Source: Streptomyces cacaoi (GTDB lineage Bacteria; Actinomycetota; Actinomycetes; Streptomycetales; Streptomycetaceae). Taken from it: 64,000 bases of DNA. Positions 47,961 to 55,852 of this stretch are shown piece by piece. The notes under the pieces are model-generated. The model saw only the letters and a program-made list of their open reading frames with translations. It did no database searches and was not told the DNA's origin. Positions within the stretch are counted from its first letter, which is position 1. Every line of letters starts with the position of its first letter. The position numbers and the translations under genes were made by a program. The stretch is taken from positions 248,001 through 312,000 of the forward strand of contig NZ_BJMM01000004.1 of the NCBI RefSeq assembly GCF_006539165.1, written 5' to 3'.

Positions 47961-48179
47961 TCACGGCAGTCGGCTCTGCCAGTTGAGTCCGCGCACCCGG
48001 GCGCTCAGCTCCTCTCCCGCCTGCGCCGCCCGGACCGCCTTGGGCGGCACATCCCATTCGATCCCGCCACCCGGCGGCCGCAACTGCACGAACGGCCCGT
48101 CCACGGCCATCACTTGACCGACCCGTCCGTCCCTGGTGTCCACCGCAAACGCCCCGACCGGGGGAATCCCGCTGCTCAT
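47961..48179 (-). CDS. Small hypothetical protein next to WhiJ-type regulator
   Basis: The 72-residue protein (MSSGIPPVGAFAVDTRDGRV, ending GLNWQSRLP) looks like a compact beta-rich domain, similar to small Streptomyces proteins found beside XRE/DUF397 genes. The ATG at 48179 gives the shortest sensible form; the frame is open further upstream. It is divergent from the XRE gene, so the two share the 106-bp region at 48180-48285. Function unknown. Confidence 0.65.
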   Translation of the reverse strand: MSSGIPPVGAFAVDTRDGRVGQVMAVDGPFVQLRPPGGGIEWDVPPKAVRAAQAGEELSARVRGLNWQSRLP

Positions 48180-48285
48180 GGCTCGAAGTGTGCGGATACC
48201 GGCGTACGGTGCCGAGTTACGACGTGGGGACGTCCAGTGGTCGCACCCCGGGCGCACCGGGGTGCCGGGTCCAGGAGGTGGGCGG

Positions 48286-49107
48286 ATGCCCGGCAACGGC
48301 AGGAGCAGCGACGAGCGCCCCATGGCGTGGCGCTACGCGGGCGACCAGCTGAAACGCTGGCGAGAAGCGGTCGGCGTCAGTCGGCAGAAGCTGGCCGACG
48401 AGGCGGGGTACAGCTACGAGGCGATCAAGGGCATGGAGCGCGGCGTACGCAAGCCGCAGGCGCATGTGTTGCGCTGCGCCGATGAACTGTGCGGTGCCAA
48501 GGGGAAGTTGGCCGCAGCGGAGGAGTACCTCCGGCCGCAGCCGTTTCCGTCGTATTCGCAGGACTTTATGGCGGCGGAGGCCGAGGCCATCTCGCTGTGC
48601 TCGTACGAGAGCGAGTTCGTTCCGGGGTTGTTGCAGACGGAGGAGACAGTGCTCGCGATGCTGCACGCCCATTGCCCCCCTCTTGATGACGAGACGGTGG
48701 CGGAGCGGGCCCGCGCACGGCTGGAGCGCCGCATGCTCCTCGACAAGCAGAACAGGGCTTTCAACTTCGTGCTGTCGGAGTCGGCGTTGAAGGAGCGTGT
48801 GACAGGACCGGAGGCGCACAAACGGCAGTTGCACCATCTGTTGGACATGGGTGCACGGCGCAACGTCACCATCCAGGTGATGCCGTACGGCCGAGGCCCG
48901 CACCCCGGCCGACTGGGGCCTTTCGTGCTGCTTGAGACCCCGGACCACGAGTACATGGGGTACGAGGAGGGGCAGACGACCGGCGTGCTCTACAGCGACC
49001 TGGCCAAGGTCTCCGTCATCCGGCAGCGCCATGAAATGATCCTGAGGTTGGCCCTCGGACCGGAGGAGTCGGCGGCGTTCATCGGCAAGTTGGCGGAGGA
49101 GCTATGA
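48286..49107 (+). CDS. WhiJ-type XRE regulator with DUF5753
   Basis: The 273-residue protein has an N-terminal XRE HTH (about 19-75: LKRWREAVGVSRQKLADEAG, YSYEAIKGMERGVRKP) and a C-terminal DUF5753/Scr1 domain (about 95-270: SYESEFVPGLLQTEETVLAM, RRNVTIQVMPYGRGPHPG). Streptomyces has dozens of such genes, each paired with a DUF397 gene; WhiJ, which affects sporulation, is the known example. AGGAGG lies 7 nt before the ATG at 48286. Its stop overlaps the start of the DUF397 gene (ATGA), so the two are translationally coupled. Confidence 0.92.
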   Translation: MPGNGRSSDERPMAWRYAGDQLKRWREAVGVSRQKLADEAGYSYEAIKGMERGVRKPQAHVLRCADELCGAKGKLAAAEEYLRPQPFPSYSQDFMAAEAEAISLCSYESEFVPGLLQTEETVLAMLHAHCPPLDDETVAERARARLERRMLLDKQNRAFNFVLSESALKERVTGPEAHKRQLHHLLDMGARRNVTIQVMPYGRGPHPGRLGPFVLLETPDHEYMGYEEGQTTGVLYSDLAKVSVIRQRHEMILRLALGPEESAAFIGKLAEEL

Positions 49108-49412
49108 GCGACGAGCTGGTGTGGTTCAAGTCGAGCTACAGCAACACCGAAGGTGGCAACTGCGTCGAGGTCGCCCTGACGTGGCGCAAGTCGAGCTACA
49201 GCAACACCGAGGGCGGCGCCTGCGTCGAAGTCGCTCTCGACTGGCGCAAGTCGAGTCACAGCAACGATGAGGGCGGCGAGTGCGTCGAGGTGGCGGCCTG
49301 CCCGGGCACCGTCCATGTGCGGGACTCCAAGGACGTGTCGGTCCCGCACCTTGCCTTCGCCGCGGAGGCGTGGTCGAGCTTCGTGGCGCGGGGTGCGGTG
49401 CGTCAGGCGTAG
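49104..49412 (+). CDS. DUF397 protein with three tandem motif copies
   Basis: The 102-residue DUF397 protein is the usual partner, probably antagonist, of the preceding WhiJ-type regulator; start and stop overlap by 4 bp. Ordinary members have one W-x-KSSYS-x(5)-GGxCVEVA motif. Here the 20-residue motif is present three times in a row, at 7-26, 27-46 and 47-66, followed by the normal tail (VHVRDSKDVSVPHL). At DNA level the copies are 60-bp tandem repeats starting at 49122, 49182 and 49242. Confidence 0.92.
   Translation: MSDELVWFKSSYSNTEGGNCVEVALTWRKSSYSNTEGGACVEVALDWRKSSHSNDEGGECVEVAACPGTVHVRDSKDVSVPHLAFAAEAWSSFVARGAVRQA
49122..49301 (+). repeat. Three 60-bp tandem repeats inside the DUF397 gene
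   Basis: Units 49122-49181, 49182-49241 and 49242-49301 are nearly identical, for example a shared CGCAAGTCGAG...ACAGCAAC core in the second and third. They encode the repeated KSSYSN-EGG-CVEVA motif. Copies one and two are the closest, pointing to recent unequal duplication. Confidence 0.85.
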
Positions 49413-49478
49413 CGGTGGGTCGGCGGCCGGGCGTCGAGGTGTCGTCGCCGGGCCGCCGACCCGTTCGGGGGCCCGGGC

Positions 49479-49511
49479 CCCCGCCTCACACCAACCGGCG
49501 GGCCGTCGCCC
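49479..49511 (+). repeat. 33-bp direct repeat, distal copy (att-like)
   Basis: This 33-bp sequence is identical to 51445-51477, which is the 3' end of the response-regulator gene (last seven codons, stop and 7 bp). Here it is outside any gene. The two copies are in the same orientation and bracket the PIN-ATPase cassette, with a unit length of 1,966 bp. Confidence 0.9.
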
Positions 49512-49554
49512 GGCGCGGTGGCAGTCGGGTCACACGTCCGAGGCCGACGAACCG

Positions 49555-50022
49555 TCAGGCGTAGGAGGCCAGTTGGCGGTCCAGAGTCCAGATGTCGGCA
49601 GTCGTGCAGGCCACCCGCTCCAAGTAGCGGTTGCGTTCGGCCAGGATGCACAGGTCGCCGCAGCCCAACCGCTGGGATGCCAGCTCGGTCAGGGACAGCC
49701 CCGTCCCGGCCCCGGCCACCAGCTCCCGTAGGTGCTGCTCGTCCCATTCCACCCGGTTCAGCGTCCAGGGCGCCTTGCGTTCCACCACCATCCGCAGGAC
49801 ATCGGAGAACCGTTCGGCGCAGGACCGGCGGGCGCGCCCGTCCGACACCTGGGCCACGTGGTTTCCCGTTTCGAGTACGGCGGTGACCGGAAGGACCAGA
49901 TCGCTGCTGACGCGACGCGCTCTCAGTTCGTCGGCCACGGCTGCACGGTCCTGGTCCATGTGCGGTACCCGGAGAAGGTTGCACAGAACCGAGGTGTCGA
50001 CGAAGGTGACGGGACGTGCCAT
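49555..50022 (-). CDS. PIN-domain nuclease
   Basis: The 155-residue PIN domain has the acidic metal ligands of the family in order: Asp9 (FVDTSVL), Glu51 (VLETGNH), Asp123 (GCGDLCIL) and Asp143 (TTADIWTLD). PIN proteins are Mg-dependent RNases, often the toxin of VapBC modules, but there is no antitoxin-like small gene here. Instead the gene starts 3 bp after the stop of an ATPase gene, so the two are one operon. The ATG at 50022 is used. It probably acts as an RNase or nuclease effector controlled by the ATPase. Confidence 0.85.
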   Translation of the reverse strand: MARPVTFVDTSVLCNLLRVPHMDQDRAAVADELRARRVSSDLVLPVTAVLETGNHVAQVSDGRARRSCAERFSDVLRMVVERKAPWTLNRVEWDEQHLRELVAGAGTGLSLTELASQRLGCGDLCILAERNRYLERVACTTADIWTLDRQLASYA

Positions 50023-50025
50023 GGG

Positions 50026-51366
50026 TCAGTCGATTCCCAGGAGCCGGTCGAATTCGGTGTAATCGCGCTCGGGTGGGCGCCCCGGAAGCAGTCCGCGGGT
50101 GATGACGTCCCCCAGTCGTCCTTCTGCCATGGCCGCGGAGTAGCCCTCCAGATCCGTCAGTTGCTGGAGGCGGCTTCTGCCGGTCGCGGTGTCGCGGTCG
50201 CAGACGACGACGCCCCGGTGGTCGGCTCCGGTGAGTGCCGACAGCAGGGCGGGGCTGTGGGTCGTCACCAGCGTCTGGGTGTGCTCGCGGGCGGACGCCT
50301 CGTGCAGCAGCTCCAGGAGGAGGGACGCCTGCGACGGGTGCAGCCCGTTCTCCAGTTCCTCGACGACCAGGGTGAGTGAAGGCTCCGTCCCGGGCTCCGT
50401 CCCGATGGCGACCCCGTGCCGGCCCGTCAGCAGCGCGGTGGAGACCGCCAGGAAGCGGAGCATGCCGTCGCTCAGCTCGCGGGCCGGGGTGACGCTCCCT
50501 CCCCCTTCGTCCACGAGCAGCATGACGTCGCCGAGGTCGGAGCGGGTGGTGCGCACCTGCTCGATGGGGTGCTCGGCGATGCGCCGCAGGCCGGCGACCA
50601 GCCGGTCGAACTCCGCCGGGTCGCGCTCCGCGACGCGGCTGACCGCGGCCGACAGGTTCTCCGCGCTGCGCCGCAGTTCGGCGTCCCGAGCGGGAACGTA
50701 CTGCCGCATCAGGTGCGGGACCGGGTCCAGATGGAAGACGCCGCGCAGCGCGCCGGTCACCACTTCGGCGACCTCGACGACCTCCCGCTCCGGGTCGGAG
50801 AGGGCGGGCAGCCGCGTCGGCAGCTGCGTCGTCAGCAGCCGGTCGCAGCGGAGGGAGGCGTGCGGGCGACGGCCGGGTTTGCCGTTGTACCACTTGATGC
50901 CGATGTCCCCGCTGTCCGGCTGGGGCGGGAGGGTCTCGAAGAGCACTTTGTGCCCGCCGTATGTCGGTCCGGTCAGTCGCTCGCTGACGATCCGCACGTC
51001 GGGGTGTACCTGTACCGTCACGTCCAGGTGGGCCGGAGCCTCCCAGGGGGTGTCGACCGTGCAGCCCAGTGTGAAGACGTCCTCGCCGTGCGGTGGGCAG
51101 CCCTCCAGACCGCCTCGTACCGATCCCGTGTCCCGGCGACGGCCGTCCAGCGCGTCCCGGATCTCCTCCCCTTCCGCCAGGCGGGAGAGTACGTCGAGGC
51201 CGTCCAACGCGTTGGACTTGCCGCTGCTGTTGCGCCCGATGAGCACGGTGAGAGGTGCCAGGGGCAGCACGGCGTCCCGGAACGTCTTGAACCGCGTGAG
51301 CCGAAGCTGCGACAGCGGAGCCGAGGGGGCGGTCACAGTGTCGGTCCCGGCTGACGTGTGGGACAA
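50026..51366 (-). CDS. ABC/OLD-like AAA ATPase paired with PIN nuclease
   Basis: The 446-residue protein is of the AAA_15/AAA_21 (RecF/SMC/OLD-like) group. It has Walker A GRNSSGKS at 44-51, an ABC signature-like LSDGM at 298-302, Walker B LTLVVEELENGLHP with Glu336-337, and an H-loop His370 (TTHSP). The part between Walker A and the signature is variable and no Toprim domain is present. Such ATPases are sensors in defence systems such as PARIS, Septu and Gabija. The start is a TTG at 51366 with a perfect AGGAGG 5 nt upstream. It precedes and probably regulates the PIN gene. Confidence 0.85.
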   Translation of the reverse strand: MSHTSAGTDTVTAPSAPLSQLRLTRFKTFRDAVLPLAPLTVLIGRNSSGKSNALDGLDVLSRLAEGEEIRDALDGRRRDTGSVRGGLEGCPPHGEDVFTLGCTVDTPWEAPAHLDVTVQVHPDVRIVSERLTGPTYGGHKVLFETLPPQPDSGDIGIKWYNGKPGRRPHASLRCDRLLTTQLPTRLPALSDPEREVVEVAEVVTGALRGVFHLDPVPHLMRQYVPARDAELRRSAENLSAAVSRVAERDPAEFDRLVAGLRRIAEHPIEQVRTTRSDLGDVMLLVDEGGGSVTPARELSDGMLRFLAVSTALLTGRHGVAIGTEPGTEPSLTLVVEELENGLHPSQASLLLELLHEASAREHTQTLVTTHSPALLSALTGADHRGVVVCDRDTATGRSRLQQLTDLEGYSAAMAEGRLGDVITRGLLPGRPPERDYTEFDRLLGID

Positions 51367-51444
51367 GAAGACCTCCTGGAACTCGGACGGCAGCCTACGC
51401 CGGACAAGTGGCCGCGGTGACGGTGCACTTCGGCTCCCCGCACG

Positions 51445-51477
51445 CCCCGCCTCACACCAACCGGCGGGCCGTCGCCC
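51445..51477 (+). repeat. 33-bp direct repeat, proximal copy in the regulator 3' end
   Basis: It is identical to 49479-49511. Read on the minus strand it encodes the final A-T-A-R-R-L-V and stop of the response regulator plus 7 bp. The gene remains intact at this copy. Confidence 0.9.
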
Positions 51478-52186
51478 AGCGGGTCAGTTCGTGGCGGTTG
51501 GACAGTTGGAGTTTGCGGAGGACGGCCGAGACGTGGGTCTCCACCGTCTTCACGGAGATGAACAGCTGCTTGGCCACCTCCTTGTACGCGTAGCCGCGCG
51601 CGATCAGCCGCAGGACCTCGCGTTCGCGCTGGGTGAGGCGGTCGAGGTCCTCGTCGACGGGCGGGGCGTCGGTGGAGGCGAAGGCGTCCAGGACGAAGCC
51701 CGCGAGGCGCGGCGAGAAGACGGCGTCGTTGTCCGAGACGCGGAAGACGGCGTCCACCAGGTCGTCACCGGTGATGGTCTTGGTGACATAGCCGCGCGCG
51801 CCGCCGCGGATGACGCCGATGACGTCCTCGGCCGCGTCCGAGACGGACAGCGCCAGAAAGCGCACGGGCTGCTCGACGGCGCCCATCAGCGGGGCGCAGC
51901 GGCGCAGCACCTCCACCCCGCCGCCGCCCGGCAGATGCACATCGAGCAGGACGACATCGGGCCGGGTGGCCTGGATGACGGTGACGGCCTGGTCGACGTC
52001 GCCGGCCTCGCCGACCACGTCGACGCCCGTCTCCTCCGTGCGGCCGATCTCGGCCTGCACGCCCGCCCGGAACATCCGGTGGTCGTCGACGAGGACGACC
52101 CGGACCCTGCGGGCCCCGCCCCCGTCCTGCTCCTCGGCGCCCCGCGGGGCCCCGCTCTCGTTCGGTCCGCTCGCCTCGTCGGTCAC
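51452..52186 (-). CDS. NarL/LuxR-type response regulator
   Basis: The 244-residue protein has a receiver domain (about 28-150) with acidic pair Asp34-Asp35 and phospho-acceptor Asp82 (VVLLDVHLPG), and a LuxR HTH (about 175-240: LTQREREVLRLIARGYAYKE, LFISVKTVETHV). The GTG at 52186 overlaps the stop of the upstream sensor kinase gene by GTGA, showing translational coupling and a two-component pair. The 3' end carries the 33-bp sequence that is repeated beyond the PIN-ATPase cassette. With its PspC-bearing kinase it probably answers envelope stress. Confidence 0.93.
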   Translation of the reverse strand: MTDEASGPNESGAPRGAEEQDGGGARRVRVVLVDDHRMFRAGVQAEIGRTEETGVDVVGEAGDVDQAVTVIQATRPDVVLLDVHLPGGGGVEVLRRCAPLMGAVEQPVRFLALSVSDAAEDVIGVIRGGARGYVTKTITGDDLVDAVFRVSDNDAVFSPRLAGFVLDAFASTDAPPVDEDLDRLTQREREVLRLIARGYAYKEVAKQLFISVKTVETHVSAVLRKLQLSNRHELTRWATARRLV

Positions 52187-53505
52187 GACCCGTCCGCCCT
52201 CTCCATCTCCAGCTCCACCTCGGTGCCCTCGCCCGGCGCCGTACGCAGCCGGGCCGTGCCCCCGTTGCGCTGCATCCGGCCGATGATGGACTCGCGCACA
52301 CCCATCCTGTCCTCCGGCACCGCGTCCGGATCGAAGCCCGGACCCCGGTCCCGCACGGAGATGAAGACGGTGCACCCCTCCACCTCGGCGAACACCTGCA
52401 CCGGTCCGCCCTCGCCACCGTACTTGGCCGCGTTCACCATCGCCTCACGCGCGGACTGGAGCTGCGCCCCCAGCCGTTCGTCCACCGGGCAGTCCCCGAC
52501 GCACACGACCTCCACCGGCACCCCGTGGTAGTCCTCGACCTCGGCGGCCGTCGCCCGGACCGCCTCGGCCAGCGTCCGGGGCTGCTCGTCCTCCTCGGCG
52601 GCCTCGCCCGCCGCGCCCGGCCGCCCCCTGTCCGGCTTGTACAGCCACTCGCGCAGCTCCCGCTCCTGGGCGCGGGCCAGCCGGGCCACCTCGCGCGGGC
52701 GCTCCGCGTTGCGCTGGATCAGGGTGAGGGTGTGCAGCACCGAGTCGTGGACGTGCGCGGCCACTTCGGCGCGCTCCTGGGCGCGGATACGCATCAGCCG
52801 CTCCTCGGACAGGTCCTGCATCATCCGCACCAGATACGGCCCGGCCATCAGCGCGATACCGACGATGACCGCCAGCGCCGCCTGGAGCACCGAGCCCAGG
52901 TGGCTGACCGAGCCCTGCACGACGACGATGCCGGTCACGCCCGCCGCCACCAGCGCCACACCGGCGGCGCTGCGCGCCAGCGGCAGCAACCCCTTGCGGC
53001 GGCTGACCTCCGCCCAGTGCTCCCGGCGGGAGTTGTCGGCCTGCCGCCAGACGAGGGCGACACCGATACCGATCAGCACCACCGGCCACAGGTAGGTGTT
53101 GGCGGCGCCGAACTGGAGATTGTCCGCGAGGATGAAGATCGCGACGATCAGCGCCACGACCGCCAGCAGCGAGCCCTTCTCCGGCCTGCGCACGAACCGC
53201 CGCAGCCCCGGACGCCCCACCGCCTCCACCGGACGGGGCGCACTGCTCACCCCGCCCGTGCCCAGCGGGACGACGAACCAGAACGCCGCGTACAGCAGCA
53301 CCCCGAGCCCGTTGGCCACGCTCAGCGCGATGAAGACCACCCGGACCCACGACACCGGCAGCGCCAGATGCCCGGCCAGGCCCCGTGCGACCCCGCCCAG
53401 CAGGCGGCCCTCGGCGCTGCGGTAGAGCCGGCGCAGGGGCGCGGCCTCGTCGGCGGGCGGCGGCTCCGCTGACGCGTGCGCGGTCGGGGAGGCGGGGGCG
53501 GTCAT
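52183..53505 (-). CDS. Sensor histidine kinase with PspC domain
   Basis: The 440-residue membrane protein has an N-terminal PspC domain (about 24-82: RLYRSAEGRLLGGVARGLAG, PVSWVRVVFIALSVANGLGV), several more membrane helices (about 108-235), a HisKA_3 dimerisation region with the phospho-accepting His in VAAHVHDSVLHTL, and a C-terminal ATPase domain (REAMVNAAKYG, VRDRGPGFD, GTARLRTAPGEGTEVELEM). It is a NarL-type kinase coupled to the next regulator gene. The ATG at 53505 is used. It is divergent from another PspC gene, suggesting a phage-shock-like envelope stress circuit. Confidence 0.93.
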   Translation of the reverse strand: MTAPASPTAHASAEPPPADEAAPLRRLYRSAEGRLLGGVARGLAGHLALPVSWVRVVFIALSVANGLGVLLYAAFWFVVPLGTGGVSSAPRPVEAVGRPGLRRFVRRPEKGSLLAVVALIVAIFILADNLQFGAANTYLWPVVLIGIGVALVWRQADNSRREHWAEVSRRKGLLPLARSAAGVALVAAGVTGIVVVQGSVSHLGSVLQAALAVIVGIALMAGPYLVRMMQDLSEERLMRIRAQERAEVAAHVHDSVLHTLTLIQRNAERPREVARLARAQERELREWLYKPDRGRPGAAGEAAEEDEQPRTLAEAVRATAAEVEDYHGVPVEVVCVGDCPVDERLGAQLQSAREAMVNAAKYGGEGGPVQVFAEVEGCTVFISVRDRGPGFDPDAVPEDRMGVRESIIGRMQRNGGTARLRTAPGEGTEVELEMERADGS

Positions 53506-53668
53506 GCCCCGATCGTCACATGCCGCGCCGCGCCCGACATCAGGGTCGACCCCTGAACCGGCCCCTGACCCGTCCCCGAGGAGCGCCCGGCGTTCCCGTA
53601 CCGATCTCAGGGACGGCTCCGGGTAGGGCCCCGATGCCGTGCGGTGCGGGGACAGCGACCATGGGGGC

Positions 53669-55852
53669 ATGACGCAGGACGAGCAGCGCGCCCCGGAGCG
53701 GTCGTATGCCGGCGCGGCCGGCGCCGGACCGGCCGGGGGCCACGCGTCTTCCGTGCCGTCCGGCCCCGGGCCCGGGCCGCGATCCGATTCCGGCAGCGCG
53801 TCCGGTTCCGGTAGCGCGTCCGGTTCCGGCAGCGCCTCCGCTTCCGGTGGCGCCTCTGGTCCCGGCAGCGCCTCTGGTCCCGGTGCCGGTGGTGCTTCCG
53901 CTTCCGGTGGCGCTTCCGCTGTCGGGGTCGCTTCCGCTGCCGGGGGCGCTTCCGGCGTCGGTGGTGGTGCCGACGCCGGGCCGGTCCACGGGGCCGGTGC
54001 CGCCGGGGAGCGCGGAACCGGTGGGGTGGGCGAATCCGGTGGTCGGGGCGGCGCGGGGGGCCGCCCCGGCCCGGTGGATTCCGCAGAACCAGGAGCCTCT
54101 GGAGGCCCCAAGAGGCCCGAGGACTCCGGGAGTTCAGGGAGTTCAGGGAGTTCCGCGAGTCCCGGCGCCACCGGCCCTTCTGACGGCGCCGGCGGCCGGA
54201 GCGGCTCCGATGGACGGGGCGGAATCGGTGGCTCGGGTGGTACCGGCGGCACAGGCGGTACCGGCGGCACAGGTCGTACCGGTGGCCCGGGCGGTACCGG
54301 CGGCCCAGGTGGGAGCGGCGGTGTGGGCGGTGTCGGCGGAGCAGGCGGCTCCGGCGGCGACGGCGGAACCGGTGGCGTCGGGGGGCGTTGGGGGAGCGGT
54401 GCGGTGGGGGAGGAGGCGTTCGGCGGCGGGGGGCGGAAGTTGCGGCGTAGCCGGTCCCACAAGGTGGCGGGGGGCGTGTGCGGCGGGCTGGGCCGGTACT
54501 TCGACCTCGACCCGGTGATCTTCCGGGTGCCGCTGGCGGTGCTGTCCGTCGTCGGCGGGCTCGGCCTCGTCTTCTACGGCTTCGCCTGGCTGCTGATCCC
54601 CGCCGAGGGGGAGACGGAGAACGAGGGGCGGCGGCTGCTGTCGGGCCGGGTGGACGGTGCCTCGCTGTCGGCCATCCTGGTGGCGCTGGTCGGCTGCGGC
54701 CTGTTCCTCGCGTCGCTGGGCAGCCGCAGCGTCCCGTTCTCCGTGCTGCTGATCGGCGCGGTGGCGGGCGCCGCCCACTGGTCGCAGCGTCGGCGGCAGG
54801 CGGAGGCGGCCGGTGCGGGGGGCGCCCCGGTCGATCCGGCGACGGCGCACGCGGTCGCCGACGCGCCTCCGGAGACCAAGGCCCCGCCCACACCGCAGGC
54901 TCCCTCGTGGTGGCGTGAACGCCCGTCCGGTCAGGGTGCGGACGGCGACGGCTATCTGTGGGGGCCGTCGGGCGCCGTGCCCGGCGCGGGCGCGGAGGCT
55001 GCCGGGCCGGCCCGGACCGGGCGCCCGTGCGCGCGCCGCTCGCGCCCGCGCCCGACCCGGCAGGGTTCCCTCGGCGGGCTCGTCTTCCTGCTCGCGGTGG
55101 CGGGCTGCGCCGTCGGTACGGTCGTCACCTGGGAGGGCCACACCCTCGGTACCGCGCTCACGTTCGGGCTGGGGACGGCCCTCGCGGTCTTCGGCGTGGG
55201 CCTGGTGGTCAGCGCGTTCGTCGGCCGGGTCGGCGCCGGCACCCTGGTGTGCCTCGTCCTGACGGCGGGGCTGCTCGCGGGCGCCGCCGCGCTGCCCAAG
55301 GACATCTCCACCCGGTTCCGGGAGGCCCACTGGGCACCGGCCGCCGCCGGCGAGGTCAAGCCGCACTACCGGCTGGGCTCCGGCTCCGGCGAGCTGGACC
55401 TGCGCAAGCTGGAGCTCAAGAAGGGCCAGAAGCTGCACAGTTCGCTGCGGGTGGGTGCGGGACAGCTGAAGGTCGTGGTGCCGGACGACGCGAACGTCCG
55501 GGTGCGGGCCGATGTCGGCGCGGGCGACGCCCGCTTCCCCACCGGCCTGGACGGCGACGGGCAGGTCGCGTTCGAGTCGTCCTCCGGGTTCGACCAGAGC
55601 CGCGAGATGATGCTGCGTCCGTTCGACGGCGCCCCGTCCAAGGGGACGGTCGTGCTGGATCTGAGCGTCGGGCTGGGCCGCGCCGAGATCGTCCGCGAGC
55701 TGCCCTCGGGGGAACGCTCCGACCTGGAGTCGGCCGTCCCGGACAGCGACCAGCCCGGACGGCGGGGAACGGAACCCGGGCCCGGCACCTCGGGGGCCGG
55801 TGAGCGGGACGGAGACGGCGAGCAGCCCGCCGGGGAGGACAGCGCACGATGA
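53669..55852 (+). CDS. PspC-domain membrane protein with long low-complexity N-terminus
   Basis: The 727-residue protein begins with about 250 disordered residues made of SGSAS, GGAS and GGTGG repeats. The PspC domain follows at about 255-315 (RKLRRSRSHKVAGGVCGGLG, then RVPLAVLSVVGGLGLVFYGF). Further membrane helices (about 335-370 and 470-530) and a C-terminal extracytoplasmic beta-domain (about 560-700; DUF4097/LiaF-like, GSGELDLRKLEL) come after. The ATG at 53669 is used. It is divergent from the PspC sensor kinase and overlaps the next gene by ATGA. Probable role: partner or target of that kinase. Confidence 0.88.
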   Translation: MTQDEQRAPERSYAGAAGAGPAGGHASSVPSGPGPGPRSDSGSASGSGSASGSGSASASGGASGPGSASGPGAGGASASGGASAVGVASAAGGASGVGGGADAGPVHGAGAAGERGTGGVGESGGRGGAGGRPGPVDSAEPGASGGPKRPEDSGSSGSSGSSASPGATGPSDGAGGRSGSDGRGGIGGSGGTGGTGGTGGTGRTGGPGGTGGPGGSGGVGGVGGAGGSGGDGGTGGVGGRWGSGAVGEEAFGGGGRKLRRSRSHKVAGGVCGGLGRYFDLDPVIFRVPLAVLSVVGGLGLVFYGFAWLLIPAEGETENEGRRLLSGRVDGASLSAILVALVGCGLFLASLGSRSVPFSVLLIGAVAGAAHWSQRRRQAEAAGAGGAPVDPATAHAVADAPPETKAPPTPQAPSWWRERPSGQGADGDGYLWGPSGAVPGAGAEAAGPARTGRPCARRSRPRPTRQGSLGGLVFLLAVAGCAVGTVVTWEGHTLGTALTFGLGTALAVFGVGLVVSAFVGRVGAGTLVCLVLTAGLLAGAAALPKDISTRFREAHWAPAAAGEVKPHYRLGSGSGELDLRKLELKKGQKLHSSLRVGAGQLKVVVPDDANVRVRADVGAGDARFPTGLDGDGQVAFESSSGFDQSREMMLRPFDGAPSKGTVVLDLSVGLGRAEIVRELPSGERSDLESAVPDSDQPGRRGTEPGPGTSGAGERDGDGEQPAGEDSAR
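53790..54390 (+). repeat. Low-complexity coding repeats in the PspC gene
   Basis: Two tandem-repeat fields lie inside the gene: about 53790-53960, based on TCCGGTTCCGGCAGCGCC-like units (Ser-Gly-Ala), and about 54235-54390, based on GGCGGTACCGGCGGC-like units (Gly-Gly-Thr). They encode the disordered N-terminus and are likely to vary in length between strains. Confidence 0.75.

Larger units (their letters stand above)
49512..51477. mobile_element. PIN-ATPase cassette bounded by 33-bp direct repeats
   Basis: The segment contains only two genes, an ABC/OLD-like ATPase and a PIN nuclease, both on the minus strand. It sits directly behind the 3' end of a response-regulator gene, whose terminal 33 bp recur at the far edge. 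Duplication of a gene's 3' end around an insert is what site-specific integration leaves behind. No integrase or terminal inverted repeats are present, so mobility would depend on functions in trans or on homologous recombination between the repeats. Confidence 0.6.

Noticed and set aside
49555..50022. PIN protein as a VapC toxin of a VapBC pair
   Set aside because: No small antitoxin gene precedes it; the immediate upstream gene is a 446-residue ABC-type ATPase in the same operon.
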